Shown one piece after another: positions 33,821 to 42,411 of a DNA stretch of 64,000 nt. Position 1 is the first letter of the stretch, and every line of letters begins with the position of its first letter. The stretch comes from JADCRZ01 sp041751095. Lineage in GTDB: Bacteria; Bacteroidota; Bacteroidia; Chitinophagales; Chitinophagaceae. Both the position numbers and the translations under genes were made by a program. The DNA is taken from contig JBGSYC010000005.1 in assembly GCA_041751095.1 (NCBI GenBank), positions 62,001 to 126,000 on the forward strand. Direction: 5' to 3'. The notes under the pieces were generated by a model, which saw only the letters and a program-made list of their open reading frames with translations, was not told the DNA's origin and did no database searches.

Positions 33821-34387
33821 ATGGGCCGTTTACTTCATCCTGCCGGCAGAAAAGCAGCTTCTCTTCTTGTTTGCTGCTTTTTTTTATGGGGTTGCGAAAA
33901 TGACATAAGCGATATCAGGGCGCTAACCGATAAACGGATCTCCGTAGAGGAAGGTGTTAACATTGAAAGCTATCTTAGCCAGCAGGCAAAAGTAAAAGCA
34001 AAACTCACCGCACCGCTGATGAAGCGTTTTCTCTCTGATACCCCTTACGTAGAATTTCCTAAAACTTTACATGTAGATTTTTACAACGACTCATTGAAGA
34101 TAGAAAGCCAGCTCAATGCCCGGTATGGAAAGTATAAGGAAAGTGAGCATAAAGTTCTACTGAAAGACAGCGTGGTAATCTTTAATATCAAAGGTGATAC
34201 CCTCTATTGCCAGGAACTTTGGTGGGATCAGCAAACACAGAAATTTTATACCGACAAACCCGTGCGCATACATCAGCCCGATAAAATTATTTACGGAAAG
34301 GGTCTCGAAGCTGCCCAAAATTTTAGCTGGTGGGTTATCAAAAACGCAAAAGGCCCGGTTAAGGTGCCCAAGGAAGGACTGCAGTAA
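33821..34387 (+). CDS. lptC: LptC-like LPS export lipoprotein
   Basis: The 188-residue protein carries a lipoprotein signal (LLVCCFFLWGC, lipobox Cys25) and one LptC/OstA-type domain. The domain features are VEEGVNIESYLSQQAKVKAKLTAP, PKTLHVDFYNDSLKIES, LNARYGKYKESEHKVLLKDSVVI and QELWWDQQTQKFYTDKPVRI. LptC bridges the inner-membrane LptBFG exporter and the periplasmic LptA bridge for LPS transport. In E. coli LptC is anchored by a membrane helix; the lipoprotein form is usual in Bacteroidota. Its start codon directly follows the stop of the outer-membrane protein gene, implying translational coupling. lptB is elsewhere in the window. Confidence 0.85.
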   Translation: MGRLLHPAGRKAASLLVCCFFLWGCENDISDIRALTDKRISVEEGVNIESYLSQQAKVKAKLTAPLMKRFLSDTPYVEFPKTLHVDFYNDSLKIESQLNARYGKYKESEHKVLLKDSVVIFNIKGDTLYCQELWWDQQTQKFYTDKPVRIHQPDKIIYGKGLEAAQNFSWWVIKNAKGPVKVPKEGLQ

Positions 34388-34409
34388 GAGTCGGGCAGCG
34401 TGTTATTTG

Positions 34410-34537
34410 GGATTTTAGATGGCAACAGCGGATTGCTAATTGAATATCACCGCTACCGTACAATAAGTCTTATCTCCCAAAATTCGATGTGATACAGCGA
34501 GCTCCATCCGCAGGTACAAATCTCCCATCTAAAATCC
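34410..34537. repeat. Intergenic element with 13-bp perfect inverted termini
   Basis: GGATTTTAGATGG at 34410-34422 is the exact reverse complement of CCATCTAAAATCC at 34525-34537. The 102 bp between them hold no frame. This fits a small non-autonomous dispersed element or a hairpin-forming repeat. Copy number cannot be seen from one window. Confidence 0.6.
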
Positions 34538-34600
34538 TCTCCGGCTGTAACAAAACGCCACTTACTTTGTAGTATCGGTTACGTCAAAAAAAATCTACAT

Positions 34601-35590
34601 ATGGAATATCGCAGAATGGGAAAATCAGGGTTGCAGTTAAGTGTGCTTAGCTATGGAAGCTGGGTAACATTTCACAAACAAATCGACGACAGCCTTGCAG
34701 ATGAACTCATGGGCATAGCCTATGATTCAGGAATAAACTTTTTCGACAATGCGGAAACGTACGCCTTGGGCGAGAGTGAAAAAATGATGGGCCGGATACT
34801 TAAAAAGAAGAACTGGGACCGCACTTCTTATGTTGTTTCATCAAAAGCTTATTTTGGATGGAGAGGCAAAGCAAATAAACCGAACCAGACGGGTTTAAGC
34901 AGGAAACACCTTGTTGAAGCATGTACCGAGGCTCTGCAGCGCCTGCAGGTTGACTACCTTGACTTATATTTCTGTCACAGACCTGATAAAAACGTTCCGA
35001 TCGAAGAAGTGGTGTGGACAATGAATACATTGATCCAACAAGGGAAAATTTTATATTGGGGAACGAGTGAATGGAGCGGGGTTGAGATTATGGAGGCGCA
35101 CCAGGTAGCTCACCAGTATTCCCTTATCGGCCCCGCCGTGGAACAACCTCAATATAATCTGTTTGAGAGGTATAAAATTGAATATGAGTACCTGGACATC
35201 TTCAAAAATACCGGGCTTGGAACGACAATCTGGAGCCCCCTTGCAGCAGGATTGTTAACAGGAAAATACAACAATGGCATTCCTGAAGACTCAAGGTTTG
35301 CCATAGAAGGTTTTGGATGGTTAAAGGACAGATGGGTTGCGGAAGAGAAATTAAACAGGGTAAAACAGCTCGGAGACTTTGCCGGCGAACTCGGAACGTC
35401 GCTTGCTTCCCTGTCCATCGCCTGGTGCATACGAAACGAAAATGTAACTACCGCCATTTTGGGCGCTACAAGAAAAGAGCAGTTGACGGATAACCTCAAA
35501 GCCATTGAAGTATTGCCAAAACTCTCACCGGATGTTATGGAAAGAATTGATGGGATAATGGGTACAAAGCCGGTAATCCCTCAAACATAA
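34601..35590 (+). CDS. Aldo/keto reductase, voltage-gated K+ channel beta-subunit type
   Basis: The 329-residue protein belongs to the AKR superfamily and most resembles the Kv-beta subgroup: MEYRRMGKSGLQLSVLSYGSW, FFDNAETYALGESEKMMGR, RKHLVEACTEALQRLQVDYLDLYFCHRPD (in pieces). The catalytic tetrad is intact: D49, Y54, K82 and H126. TAILGATRKEQLTDNLKAIEVLPKL closes the NADPH site. It should be a soluble NADPH-dependent carbonyl reductase. The next gene encodes an ion channel with a voltage sensor, which is a striking partner for a Kv-beta-like protein, although bacterial members mostly work alone. Confidence 0.9.
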   Translation: MEYRRMGKSGLQLSVLSYGSWVTFHKQIDDSLADELMGIAYDSGINFFDNAETYALGESEKMMGRILKKKNWDRTSYVVSSKAYFGWRGKANKPNQTGLSRKHLVEACTEALQRLQVDYLDLYFCHRPDKNVPIEEVVWTMNTLIQQGKILYWGTSEWSGVEIMEAHQVAHQYSLIGPAVEQPQYNLFERYKIEYEYLDIFKNTGLGTTIWSPLAAGLLTGKYNNGIPEDSRFAIEGFGWLKDRWVAEEKLNRVKQLGDFAGELGTSLASLSIAWCIRNENVTTAILGATRKEQLTDNLKAIEVLPKLSPDVMERIDGIMGTKPVIPQT

Positions 35591-35788
35591 AGAGACCGCC
35601 GTTCTGTTGTATTGCCGCAGGCTCATTTTTGCGCATCTGTTTCTTTTGCGAATCTGCGCCGTTTTCAGAGGCTTGCGGGATTCAATCTCCGTTCCCGTAA
35701 AGGGCAAACAGCACCACTCCCGTTCATACCGGTGGTCCGGCTTCGGTGCTGTTTCGGTAAATTGTGAACTGATATAAAAAGATACCAG

Positions 35789-36559
35789 ATGAATGCGCAA
35801 CTGACAAACGAGAGAAATAAGCTTTTGGCCTCTGTAGAGAAAGTGTTGGAAGTACCGATGATCTTCCTTGGATTTGTTTGGCTTGTTCTTCTCGTTATTG
35901 AATTAATATGGGGCTTGTCAAAAGTGTTATCCTATTTTAGTCTCGGTATCTGGATTCTCTTCATTATAGACTTCATTATTAAATTTTTACTTGCTCCTGA
36001 AAAACTGATATTTCTCAAAAAGAATTGGCTTACTGCCGTTTCCCTGCTTATTCCTGCTTTGCGTGTTTTTCGAATTTTCCGTTTTGTACGGCTGCTCAGG
36101 GGTTTAAGAGGTATCCGCCTTATACGTATAGTTTCTTCTCTCAACCGAAGCATGAAAAGCCTTGCTGCGACGATGAGGCGAAGGGCATTCGGCTATGTTG
36201 CTTTACTAACCCTTGTTGTAACCTTTGCAGGGGCTGCAGGGATGTTTGCTATTGAAAGAGGATCTCCCGGATTTAACAACTATGGCATGGCTTTATGGTG
36301 GACAGCCATGCGGGTGATTACCGCCGGCAGCGAATACTACCCGTTAACTGCAGAAGGCAGGGGACTGGCTTTTTTGCTGGCATTATTCGGTTATGCTGTA
36401 TTTGGATATGTTACGGCTACATTAGCTACTTTTTTTATAGGCAGGGATGCAGAAGAAAAGGACGCCCCGGTTGCCGGCGCAAAAGACGTAGGGGAATTGA
36501 AAAATGAAATAGCCAGGCTTACCAGGGCAGTTAATGAAATGAAAAGTAAATTGGGATAA
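35789..36559 (+). CDS. Voltage-sensor ion transporter (six-TM channel)
   Basis: The 256-residue protein has the S1-S6 layout of a single-domain channel subunit. The S4 segment carries eight arginines at every third residue: R92, R95, R98, R101, R104, R107, R110 and R113. The pore region follows S5: MALWWTAMRVITAGSEYYPLTAEGR, where the K+ filter TVGYG is replaced by TAGSEYYP. S6 contains FGYAVFGYVTATLATFFIG. A C-terminal coiled coil (ELKNEIARLTRAVNEMKSKL) could promote tetramers. It belongs to the ion-transport family but its ion selectivity cannot be assigned. The Kv-beta-like reductase is 198 bp upstream on the same strand. Confidence 0.85.
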   Translation: MNAQLTNERNKLLASVEKVLEVPMIFLGFVWLVLLVIELIWGLSKVLSYFSLGIWILFIIDFIIKFLLAPEKLIFLKKNWLTAVSLLIPALRVFRIFRFVRLLRGLRGIRLIRIVSSLNRSMKSLAATMRRRAFGYVALLTLVVTFAGAAGMFAIERGSPGFNNYGMALWWTAMRVITAGSEYYPLTAEGRGLAFLLALFGYAVFGYVTATLATFFIGRDAEEKDAPVAGAKDVGELKNEIARLTRAVNEMKSKLG

Positions 36560-36680
36560 CAACGCTGATACCGTTACTCTTTGCCGATGCTTTTTACATA
36601 GCGTTCCTGTAACAGGGCCATTTCGATCCAGATTATGAACGAAGCGGAAACGAGAGCCGAACTCATCGATCAACGATGAA

Positions 36681-36790
36681 TTGTCTGAATCACGGATTAA
36701 ACGGATTAAAAGATAACACGGATTTTATAGGAATGGTTGTTTCTATAATCCTTGTAATCCCGTAATCCATCAAATCCGTGATTCAGACAA
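36681..36790. repeat. 110-bp intergenic element with 18-bp perfect inverted ends
   Basis: TTGTCTGAATCACGGATT at 36681-36698 is the exact reverse complement of 36773-36790. The inner part holds further GGATTA/TAATCC repeats that can continue the pairing imperfectly. There is no frame inside. It has the look of a widespread family of hairpin-type intergenic repeats. Confidence 0.75.
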
Positions 36791-36852
36791 AATAGCACCC
36801 GAATGCGACGGAAGAACTATATTGCTATACATCAACAGGTTACCTGATTCAA

Positions 36853-37689
36853 ATGAAGCCAAACGACATGTTATTTAAGAATAAAACGGTTTTTATTACT
36901 GGTGGAAGCAGGGGCATCGGTAAAGCGATTGCTATGCGGTTAGCACAGGAAGGCGCCAACGTTATAATCGCGGCTAAAACTGTTGAGCCAAATCCAAAAT
37001 TAGAGGGTACGATTTACAGCGCCGCTGAAGAAATCAACGATGCCGGCACGGGGAAAGCACTTCCGCTGCAGGTGGATATCCGGTATGAAGACAGCATCAA
37101 TGAAGCAGTAAGCGCAACGGTAGATACCTTTGGAGGCATAGATATCCTGATTAATAATGCGAGCGCCATTAACCTGTCGCCTACAGAACAAACAGAAGCC
37201 AAACGATACGACCTCATGCAGGACATAAATGTCCGCGGAACCTTCTTCATGAGTAAAGCCTGTATTCCCTTTTTAAGGAAATCAGAAAATCCCCATGTTC
37301 TAAATCTTTCCCCCCCGTTAAATATGAATCCCCGCTGGTTTGCCCCTCACCTGGCTTATACCATCAGCAAGTATGGGATGAGCATGGTGGTGCTCGGTTT
37401 ATCGCAGGAATTAAGAAAAGACAAAATTGCCGTGAATGCATTGTGGCCTAAAACTACTATTGCTACCGCTGCCGTAAAAAACCTGCTGGGCGGGGATTCC
37501 CTGGTTCAACGAAGCAGAACGACTGCAATTGTAGCCGATGCCGCTTTTTATATTCTTCAAAAACCATCAGGAGATTGCACCGGAAATTTTTTTATCGATG
37601 AAGAAGTACTTGCGGCGGAAGGAATTACCAACCTCCACAAATATGCAGTAAACCCCGAACACAAACTGATGAATGACCTTTTCATATAA
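36853..37689 (+). CDS. Short-chain dehydrogenase/reductase, HSDL2-like
   Basis: The 278-residue protein is a classical SDR. The NAD(P)-binding TGGSRGIG is at residues 16-23, NNAS at 101-104, the probable catalytic serine is S153 and the Tyr-Lys pair is Y169/K173 in AYTISKYG. The sequence VIIAAKTVEPNPKLEGTIYSAAEEI is characteristic of the SDR group that includes human HSDL2 and related fatty-acid-linked enzymes. The C-terminal sterol carrier domain of HSDL2 is absent. The substrate is unknown; lipid metabolism is likely. A second ATG at 36868 is possible. Confidence 0.87.
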   Translation: MKPNDMLFKNKTVFITGGSRGIGKAIAMRLAQEGANVIIAAKTVEPNPKLEGTIYSAAEEINDAGTGKALPLQVDIRYEDSINEAVSATVDTFGGIDILINNASAINLSPTEQTEAKRYDLMQDINVRGTFFMSKACIPFLRKSENPHVLNLSPPLNMNPRWFAPHLAYTISKYGMSMVVLGLSQELRKDKIAVNALWPKTTIATAAVKNLLGGDSLVQRSRTTAIVADAAFYILQKPSGDCTGNFFIDEEVLAAEGITNLHKYAVNPEHKLMNDLFI

Positions 37690-37716
37690 CGTTACCGGCT
37701 GTTACACAAGCCTGGC

Positions 37717-38754
37717 TTATACCGCGCACTTCTCATGATAATTCTGCAATACGATAACCGATCTTTCAAATTCGAAGCCCTGATAATGCGTGATGATATC
37801 CTGTAAAACATCTTCTATTTCTTCCTTATGATTGAGCGTAACCAGCTTGTTCCGGAATTCTTTTATGTTGGGCAGGCCTTTCAGGTAATTGGAATAATGC
37901 CTTCGCATTTCATATATGCCTGCGACAGGGCCTTTCCAGCTCACCGAATGGTGTAAATGCTTCAGGCAGACTTTAACCCTTTCCTCAAGGGAAGGAGAAG
38001 CCAGTCGTTCCCCCGATTTTAGAAACTGTTTTATTTCGTTGAATATCCAGGGATAACCAATAGCCGCCCTTCCGATCATTATTCCGTCAATGCCATACCT
38101 GTTTTTATATAAGAGAGCCTTTTCGGGACTGTTGATATCTCCATTGCCGAAAATCGGAATATGGATGCGGGGATTATTTTTTACCCTTGCAATAAGCGTC
38201 CAGTCAGCTTCGCCTTTATACATCTGTGTTCGCGTACGGCCATGGATGCTTAGCGCTTTGATGCCTGTATCCTGCAAACGCTCGGCTACTTCTTCAATGT
38301 TCTTTGTAGCCTCGTCCCAGCCTAACCGGGTTTTTACCGTCACCGGCAGGGAAGTACTTTTAACTACTGCATGTGTTAAGCGGATCATTAAAGGGATATC
38401 TTTCAAAACGCCCGCTCCGGCCCCTTTGCAGGCAACCTTTTTGACGGGGCATCCAAAATTTATATCCAGGAGGTCGGGGTTAGTCACCTCAACTATCTTA
38501 GCCGCCATGGAGAGACTGTCTTCATCGCCTCCGAAGATCTGAATGCCTACAGGACGTTCATAATCGAAAATGTCAAGTTTCTGGCGGCTTTTGATGGCGT
38601 GACGGATCAGGCCCTCAGAAGAGATGAATTCGGTATACATGAGATCGGCGCCGTTGTCTTTGCAAACAGCGCGAAAAGGCGGGTCACTTACATCCTCCAT
38701 CGGCGCAAGCAACAATGGAAATTCAGGAAGTTGTATATTGCCGATTGTTATCAA
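37717..38754 (-). CDS. dusB: tRNA-dihydrouridine synthase (DusB family)
   Basis: Dus enzymes use FMN and NADPH to reduce specific uridines in tRNA. The 345-residue TIM-barrel protein begins with FPLLLAPMEDVSDPPFR, shows MYTEFISSEGL, the family's DINFGCPVKKVACKGAGAGVL (in pieces; DINxGCP with conserved Cys) and SIHGRTRTQMYKGEADW. It also has PIFGNGDINSPEKAL and GIMIGRAAIGYPWIF, all typical of the DusB/NifR3 group. It is convergent with the SDR gene and divergent from the CPBP protease gene. A TAAATTTG box on the minus strand at 38863-38870 could be its promoter. Confidence 0.95.
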   Translation of the reverse strand: MITIGNIQLPEFPLLLAPMEDVSDPPFRAVCKDNGADLMYTEFISSEGLIRHAIKSRQKLDIFDYERPVGIQIFGGDEDSLSMAAKIVEVTNPDLLDINFGCPVKKVACKGAGAGVLKDIPLMIRLTHAVVKSTSLPVTVKTRLGWDEATKNIEEVAERLQDTGIKALSIHGRTRTQMYKGEADWTLIARVKNNPRIHIPIFGNGDINSPEKALLYKNRYGIDGIMIGRAAIGYPWIFNEIKQFLKSGERLASPSLEERVKVCLKHLHHSVSWKGPVAGIYEMRRHYSNYLKGLPNIKEFRNKLVTLNHKEEIEDVLQDIITHYQGFEFERSVIVLQNYHEKCAV

Positions 38755-38902
38755 AACGATGGGTTTAAACAGTTATTATAGTTGTCAGTTGAATGATCAT
38801 TAACTTATCAGGATTCATCTTGTTGATTCAAACATTTAGTTAAGCCATTCCTTATCATCAACAGCAAATTTACGCACTTATTTTAACGTGGAAAGTAGTA
38901 GT

Positions 38903-39862
38903 ATGAATACATATCTCAAGTACAGGCCTGCATGGAACCAGTTGTTGATATTTGGAAGTTTAACCATCGGAATATTTATCGCATTTAATTTCATTGCCCT
39001 CCTGGCGATAACGAAAATCTATGATGTTGAGCAGTCTGATTTTATTACGATGGATCTTAGCCGGCCTGCGGTTTTATCCGCAATAAAAACTTTGCAGGCA
39101 GTGCTGTCCATTGCTTTATTTCTGATTCCATCATTGGTTTTTGCTTACTTGTCAGACAGCAGGCCTCTTCGTTATATCGGATTCAGAAAACCTCTTCCAG
39201 CCAGCTTTTATATCATTTCCCTAATTATTATCCTGGCTTCATTCCCGATGGTAGCGTGGCTCAGCGAAGTAAACCAGCACATTCACCTGCCAAAAACAAT
39301 GGGGGCAGCAGAAAAAATGATGCGTGATGCCGAAGCAAAAAGCAATAGCCTTATTCGCAATTTTCTGAAAATGAATTCATCTTCTGATCTGGTCATCATG
39401 CTGTTCATATTAGCCGTTCTTCCCGCCATTTCTGAAGAACTGTTCTTCAGGGGTGTGCTTCAGCGGCTTTTGATACAAATTACCAGGCGGCCCTGGACCG
39501 GTATTGTGCTTACGGCAATCCTCTTTTCTGCCCTTCACGGGCAGTTCCTGGGCTTTATCCCCCGGTTGGTTTTAGGGATTGTTCTGGGTGCTTTATATTG
39601 GTACAGTGGTAGTCTCTGGCCTGGTATTTTAGCGCATTTTCTCAACAATGGCCTGCAGATCATAATGATATATTACAATCCGCAATTAGCAGAGAAGGAA
39701 CCCCAGTTTGCCGTATGGCTGATAGCCGGTAGTACAATACTGGTCAGTGCTTTAACATGGTTGATGCATACCATCTCACTAACCAGGTATGCAGAAGTGT
39801 ATGATACCGATGACGACGATCCGATCGGGCCAATAGGACCCGGACACGGGAAAATTGCTTAA
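38903..39862 (+). CDS. CPBP family intramembrane glutamic endopeptidase
   Basis: From ATG 38903 (a GTG at 38888 is also possible) the 319-residue protein has about eight membrane segments. The CAAX-protease/bacteriocin-processing motifs are complete: EE at 178-179 followed by FFRG (motif 1), H212 in LHG (motif 2) and H245 in LAHFLNNG (motif 3). Members cleave or process membrane-associated peptides; substrates in Bacteroidota are mostly unknown. The C-terminus is acidic (YDTDDDDPIGPIGPG). cdsA starts within or just after its end. Confidence 0.9.
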   Translation: MNTYLKYRPAWNQLLIFGSLTIGIFIAFNFIALLAITKIYDVEQSDFITMDLSRPAVLSAIKTLQAVLSIALFLIPSLVFAYLSDSRPLRYIGFRKPLPASFYIISLIIILASFPMVAWLSEVNQHIHLPKTMGAAEKMMRDAEAKSNSLIRNFLKMNSSSDLVIMLFILAVLPAISEELFFRGVLQRLLIQITRRPWTGIVLTAILFSALHGQFLGFIPRLVLGIVLGALYWYSGSLWPGILAHFLNNGLQIIMIYYNPQLAEKEPQFAVWLIAGSTILVSALTWLMHTISLTRYAEVYDTDDDDPIGPIGPGHGKIA

Positions 39863-39884
39863 CCAGTTTCTGAAAATAATTCAA

Positions 39885-40766
39885 ATGGCGCTACATTTTC
39901 AGACCCTTAAAACAAGAGCTTTAAGTGCAGCCATCTTTGTAGCTGTAATGTTACTTGGGTTATTATGGAATCACTGGACTTTCTTTTTCCTTTTTTCGAT
40001 TATCCATTTTGGCTGCTGGATAGAATACCAGAAACTTACCGGTCTTATAGATGCCCGGTATACCCTCATTACCCCTGTGCATAGGTATGGCGTAGTGTTC
40101 GCGGGGTGGTGCCTGATGCTGTTATCAACCAATGATGCATATAATATTGGAAATATATCGCTGCATGAACTTGGGTGGTGGCTAACGCTTACTTTCATGT
40201 TTGCTTTGCCCGTAATTGAACTGATGTTATCAAGGGAAGTCATACTGAAAAATATCGGCTATTCGGCTTTTGGAATAATATACCTGTCGGCAAGCTGGGC
40301 ACTTATGATCGATATGAGAAACCTTGGGCTGAGTTCTAACGAACCCGTTTTTTCTTTTGATGGCGGAAGAACATTTCCGTGCCTGCTTATTTTTTCTGTA
40401 TGGATCAATGATACAATGGCCTATATTGTAGGTTCACTGGCAGGCAAAAACCCTTTATCAGGTATTTCCCCAAATAAAACCTGGGAAGGAACGGTTGGTG
40501 GTGCATTATTGGGAATGAGTGTGATGGCTTTCGCCGGGAGCCGCCTGACCGGCGCCTCAACAACAGATGCACTAATTGTTGCAGCAATAGCAGCAGTGGC
40601 GGGAACGGCAGGCGACCTTTTAGAAAGCAAAATGAAACGTATGGCCAGGGTGAAAGACAGTGGTCAGATGATGCCTGGCCATGGAGGATTTTTAGACCGG
40701 TTTGATTCACTTTTACTGGCAACTCCCCTGGTGTGGTGTTATGTAAAATTTTTTGCTGCCACTTAA
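39885..40766 (+). CDS. cdsA: Phosphatidate cytidylyltransferase
   Basis: CdsA makes CDP-diacylglycerol from phosphatidate and CTP, the precursor of all bacterial phospholipids. The 293-residue membrane protein from ATG 39885 has several hydrophobic segments, SVWINDTMAYIVGSLAGKNPL and ISPNKTWEGTVGG. It carries the complete family signature SKMKRMARVKDSGQMMPGHGG followed by FLDRFDSLL, with the conserved KD, HGG and DRxD. An upstream TTG at 39855 would overlap the protease gene and is less likely. The tight spacing with the CPBP gene suggests co-transcription. Confidence 0.94.
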   Translation: MALHFQTLKTRALSAAIFVAVMLLGLLWNHWTFFFLFSIIHFGCWIEYQKLTGLIDARYTLITPVHRYGVVFAGWCLMLLSTNDAYNIGNISLHELGWWLTLTFMFALPVIELMLSREVILKNIGYSAFGIIYLSASWALMIDMRNLGLSSNEPVFSFDGGRTFPCLLIFSVWINDTMAYIVGSLAGKNPLSGISPNKTWEGTVGGALLGMSVMAFAGSRLTGASTTDALIVAAIAAVAGTAGDLLESKMKRMARVKDSGQMMPGHGGFLDRFDSLLLATPLVWCYVKFFAAT

Positions 40767-40780
40767 CCTAAATTGTTTGT

Positions 40781-41248
40781 ATGAACCAGGAAAAACTGAA
40801 CTTTCTGAAAGAAAAATTCATACCGCTCCTTCAATCGCTTCATCCTGATGCCACAGGTGATTGGGGAATGATGAATGGGCAACAGATGGTTGAACACTTT
40901 GCAGACGCCGTAAAAAACGCCAGTGGCAAATTAAAGCTTCCCGTACTTAATGAAGGGGAGCGTTTGGAGCAATTCAGAACCTTTCTATGGAGCGATGCCC
41001 CTTTCCGGCAAAATACAAAAAATCCGTTGATGAGTGAGCAGCCACCTCCCCTTAAACAACCGGATATGCAATCTGCTATTAACAAATTAATATTCGAATT
41101 AAATTACTTTTATGCCGTGTTTGAAGCCAACCCTTCGTTAACTACTCTTAATCCCTTTTTTGGAGAATTGGATTTCTATGCCAATGTGCAATTGCTCTAT
41201 AAACATGCTGTTCATCATTTAAAACAATTCGGCCTGTCCGCGGAATAA
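40781..41248 (+). CDS. DinB-like/DUF1569 family protein
   Basis: The 155-residue protein is predicted to be a four-helix bundle. MMNGQQMVEHFADAVKNASGKL near the N-terminus and NVQLLYKHAVHHLKQFGL at the end resemble the metal-coordinating histidines of DinB/DUF1569 proteins (an early QMVEH and a late HxxHHxxQ). The biochemical role of this subgroup is not known; thiol-transferase-type functions are known for distant relatives. It follows cdsA by 14 bp. Confidence 0.72.
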   Translation: MNQEKLNFLKEKFIPLLQSLHPDATGDWGMMNGQQMVEHFADAVKNASGKLKLPVLNEGERLEQFRTFLWSDAPFRQNTKNPLMSEQPPPLKQPDMQSAINKLIFELNYFYAVFEANPSLTTLNPFFGELDFYANVQLLYKHAVHHLKQFGLSAE

Positions 41249-41498
41249 ACGACCCGCAGACAAGTGAGCGATGGTTTAATAGATAAGGTTATAGCCGAAG
41301 GACTGGTAAAGTGAGTGTACAATTTAGCGACACATTCGGGGAAACCATCGAGCTCCGCTTGCTGGCACTGGCATTTAAGAGAACCGGGTAAAAGGATTGA
41401 ATTAAAGGTTGATCTTTTATACCTTTATGGTGGGCGTTTTTATCTGATTCATTGTTCTGTATCCTGCAAATTGTTTGTTCACATAAATCTTTGTAGCC

Positions 41499-42281
41499 AT
41501 GATACATCAGGTGAGTGATGGATATGTTAAGGTGGAAACACACCATGGTGTTACCGCTATCGAATTCTTTCATCCTCAAAGTAATTCATTGCCTGTAAAG
41601 TTAATGGAGAACCTGACCAGGGAAATTCATTCGGCAGGAACTGATGATGAAACGAAAGTCATCATCCTGCGGTCTGCGGGCGACCGTGCATTTTGTGCAG
41701 GCGCTTCAATTAACGACCTTGCTGGCATAAATACGGTCAGGCAAGGCCATGACTTTTTCCTGGGTTTTGCCAACGTGATCAATTCCATGCGTAAGTGCCC
41801 CAAACTTATCGTAGCCCGGATACACGGCAATTGCGTCGGGGGAGGCGTAGGACTTGCAGCCACTGCCGACTATTGTATCGCCCTGGATAAAGTTGAGGTT
41901 AAATTAAGTGAACTGGCGATTGGTATCGGGCCTTTTGTTATCGGTCCTGCAGTAGAACGCAGAATCGGCACCTCTGCATTCAGCCAGCTTGCTATTGATG
42001 CGACCAAGTGGCGCAACGCCGATTGGGCAAAAAGAAAAGGCCTGTTTGCCGAGGTACATCCCGACATTGAAAGCTTGGACGAGTCTGTTTCGCACCTTGC
42101 CCATTCACTGGCCCATTTCAACCCGGAGGCCATGGCGGAGTTGAAAAAAATTCTATGGAAATCAACGGATCACTGGGACGAACTGCTGAAAGAAAGAGCG
42201 GCAATCAGCGGCAGGTTAGCGCTTAGTTCTTTTACAAAAAATGCGATTATTCACTTTAATGATAAAAAACTAAAAAGTTAA
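41499..42281 (+). CDS. Enoyl-CoA hydratase/isomerase family protein
   Basis: The 260-residue protein is a crotonase-fold enzyme. It shows VTAIEFFHPQSNSLPVKLMENL at the start, KVIILRSAGDRAFCAGASINDLAG forming the CoA-binding and first oxyanion loop, and KLIVARIHGNCVGGGVGLAATADYCIALD carrying the second oxyanion glycine. The second catalytic glutamate region reads LAIGIGPFVIGPAV, where the usual Glu-Gly pairs are altered, so the exact reaction (hydratase, isomerase or hydrolase) is uncertain. A role in fatty or branched-chain acid breakdown is inferred. Confidence 0.87.
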   Translation: MIHQVSDGYVKVETHHGVTAIEFFHPQSNSLPVKLMENLTREIHSAGTDDETKVIILRSAGDRAFCAGASINDLAGINTVRQGHDFFLGFANVINSMRKCPKLIVARIHGNCVGGGVGLAATADYCIALDKVEVKLSELAIGIGPFVIGPAVERRIGTSAFSQLAIDATKWRNADWAKRKGLFAEVHPDIESLDESVSHLAHSLAHFNPEAMAELKKILWKSTDHWDELLKERAAISGRLALSSFTKNAIIHFNDKKLKS

Positions 42282-42411
42282 AAAACGCTAACGAAATCAG
42301 ATGTGAAACAGATGGCATTGTTGTAACCCATAAATACTTTTAATTAAGATTGCGTTTTTTCTATCCCTCGCTGTTTGCTCCTTTTAGTTCAATCTTTATC
42401 TCCGGCACCTG

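Noticed and set aside
38090..38542. 150-codon plus-strand frame opposite dusB
   Set aside because: Antisense shadow of a well-conserved enzyme.
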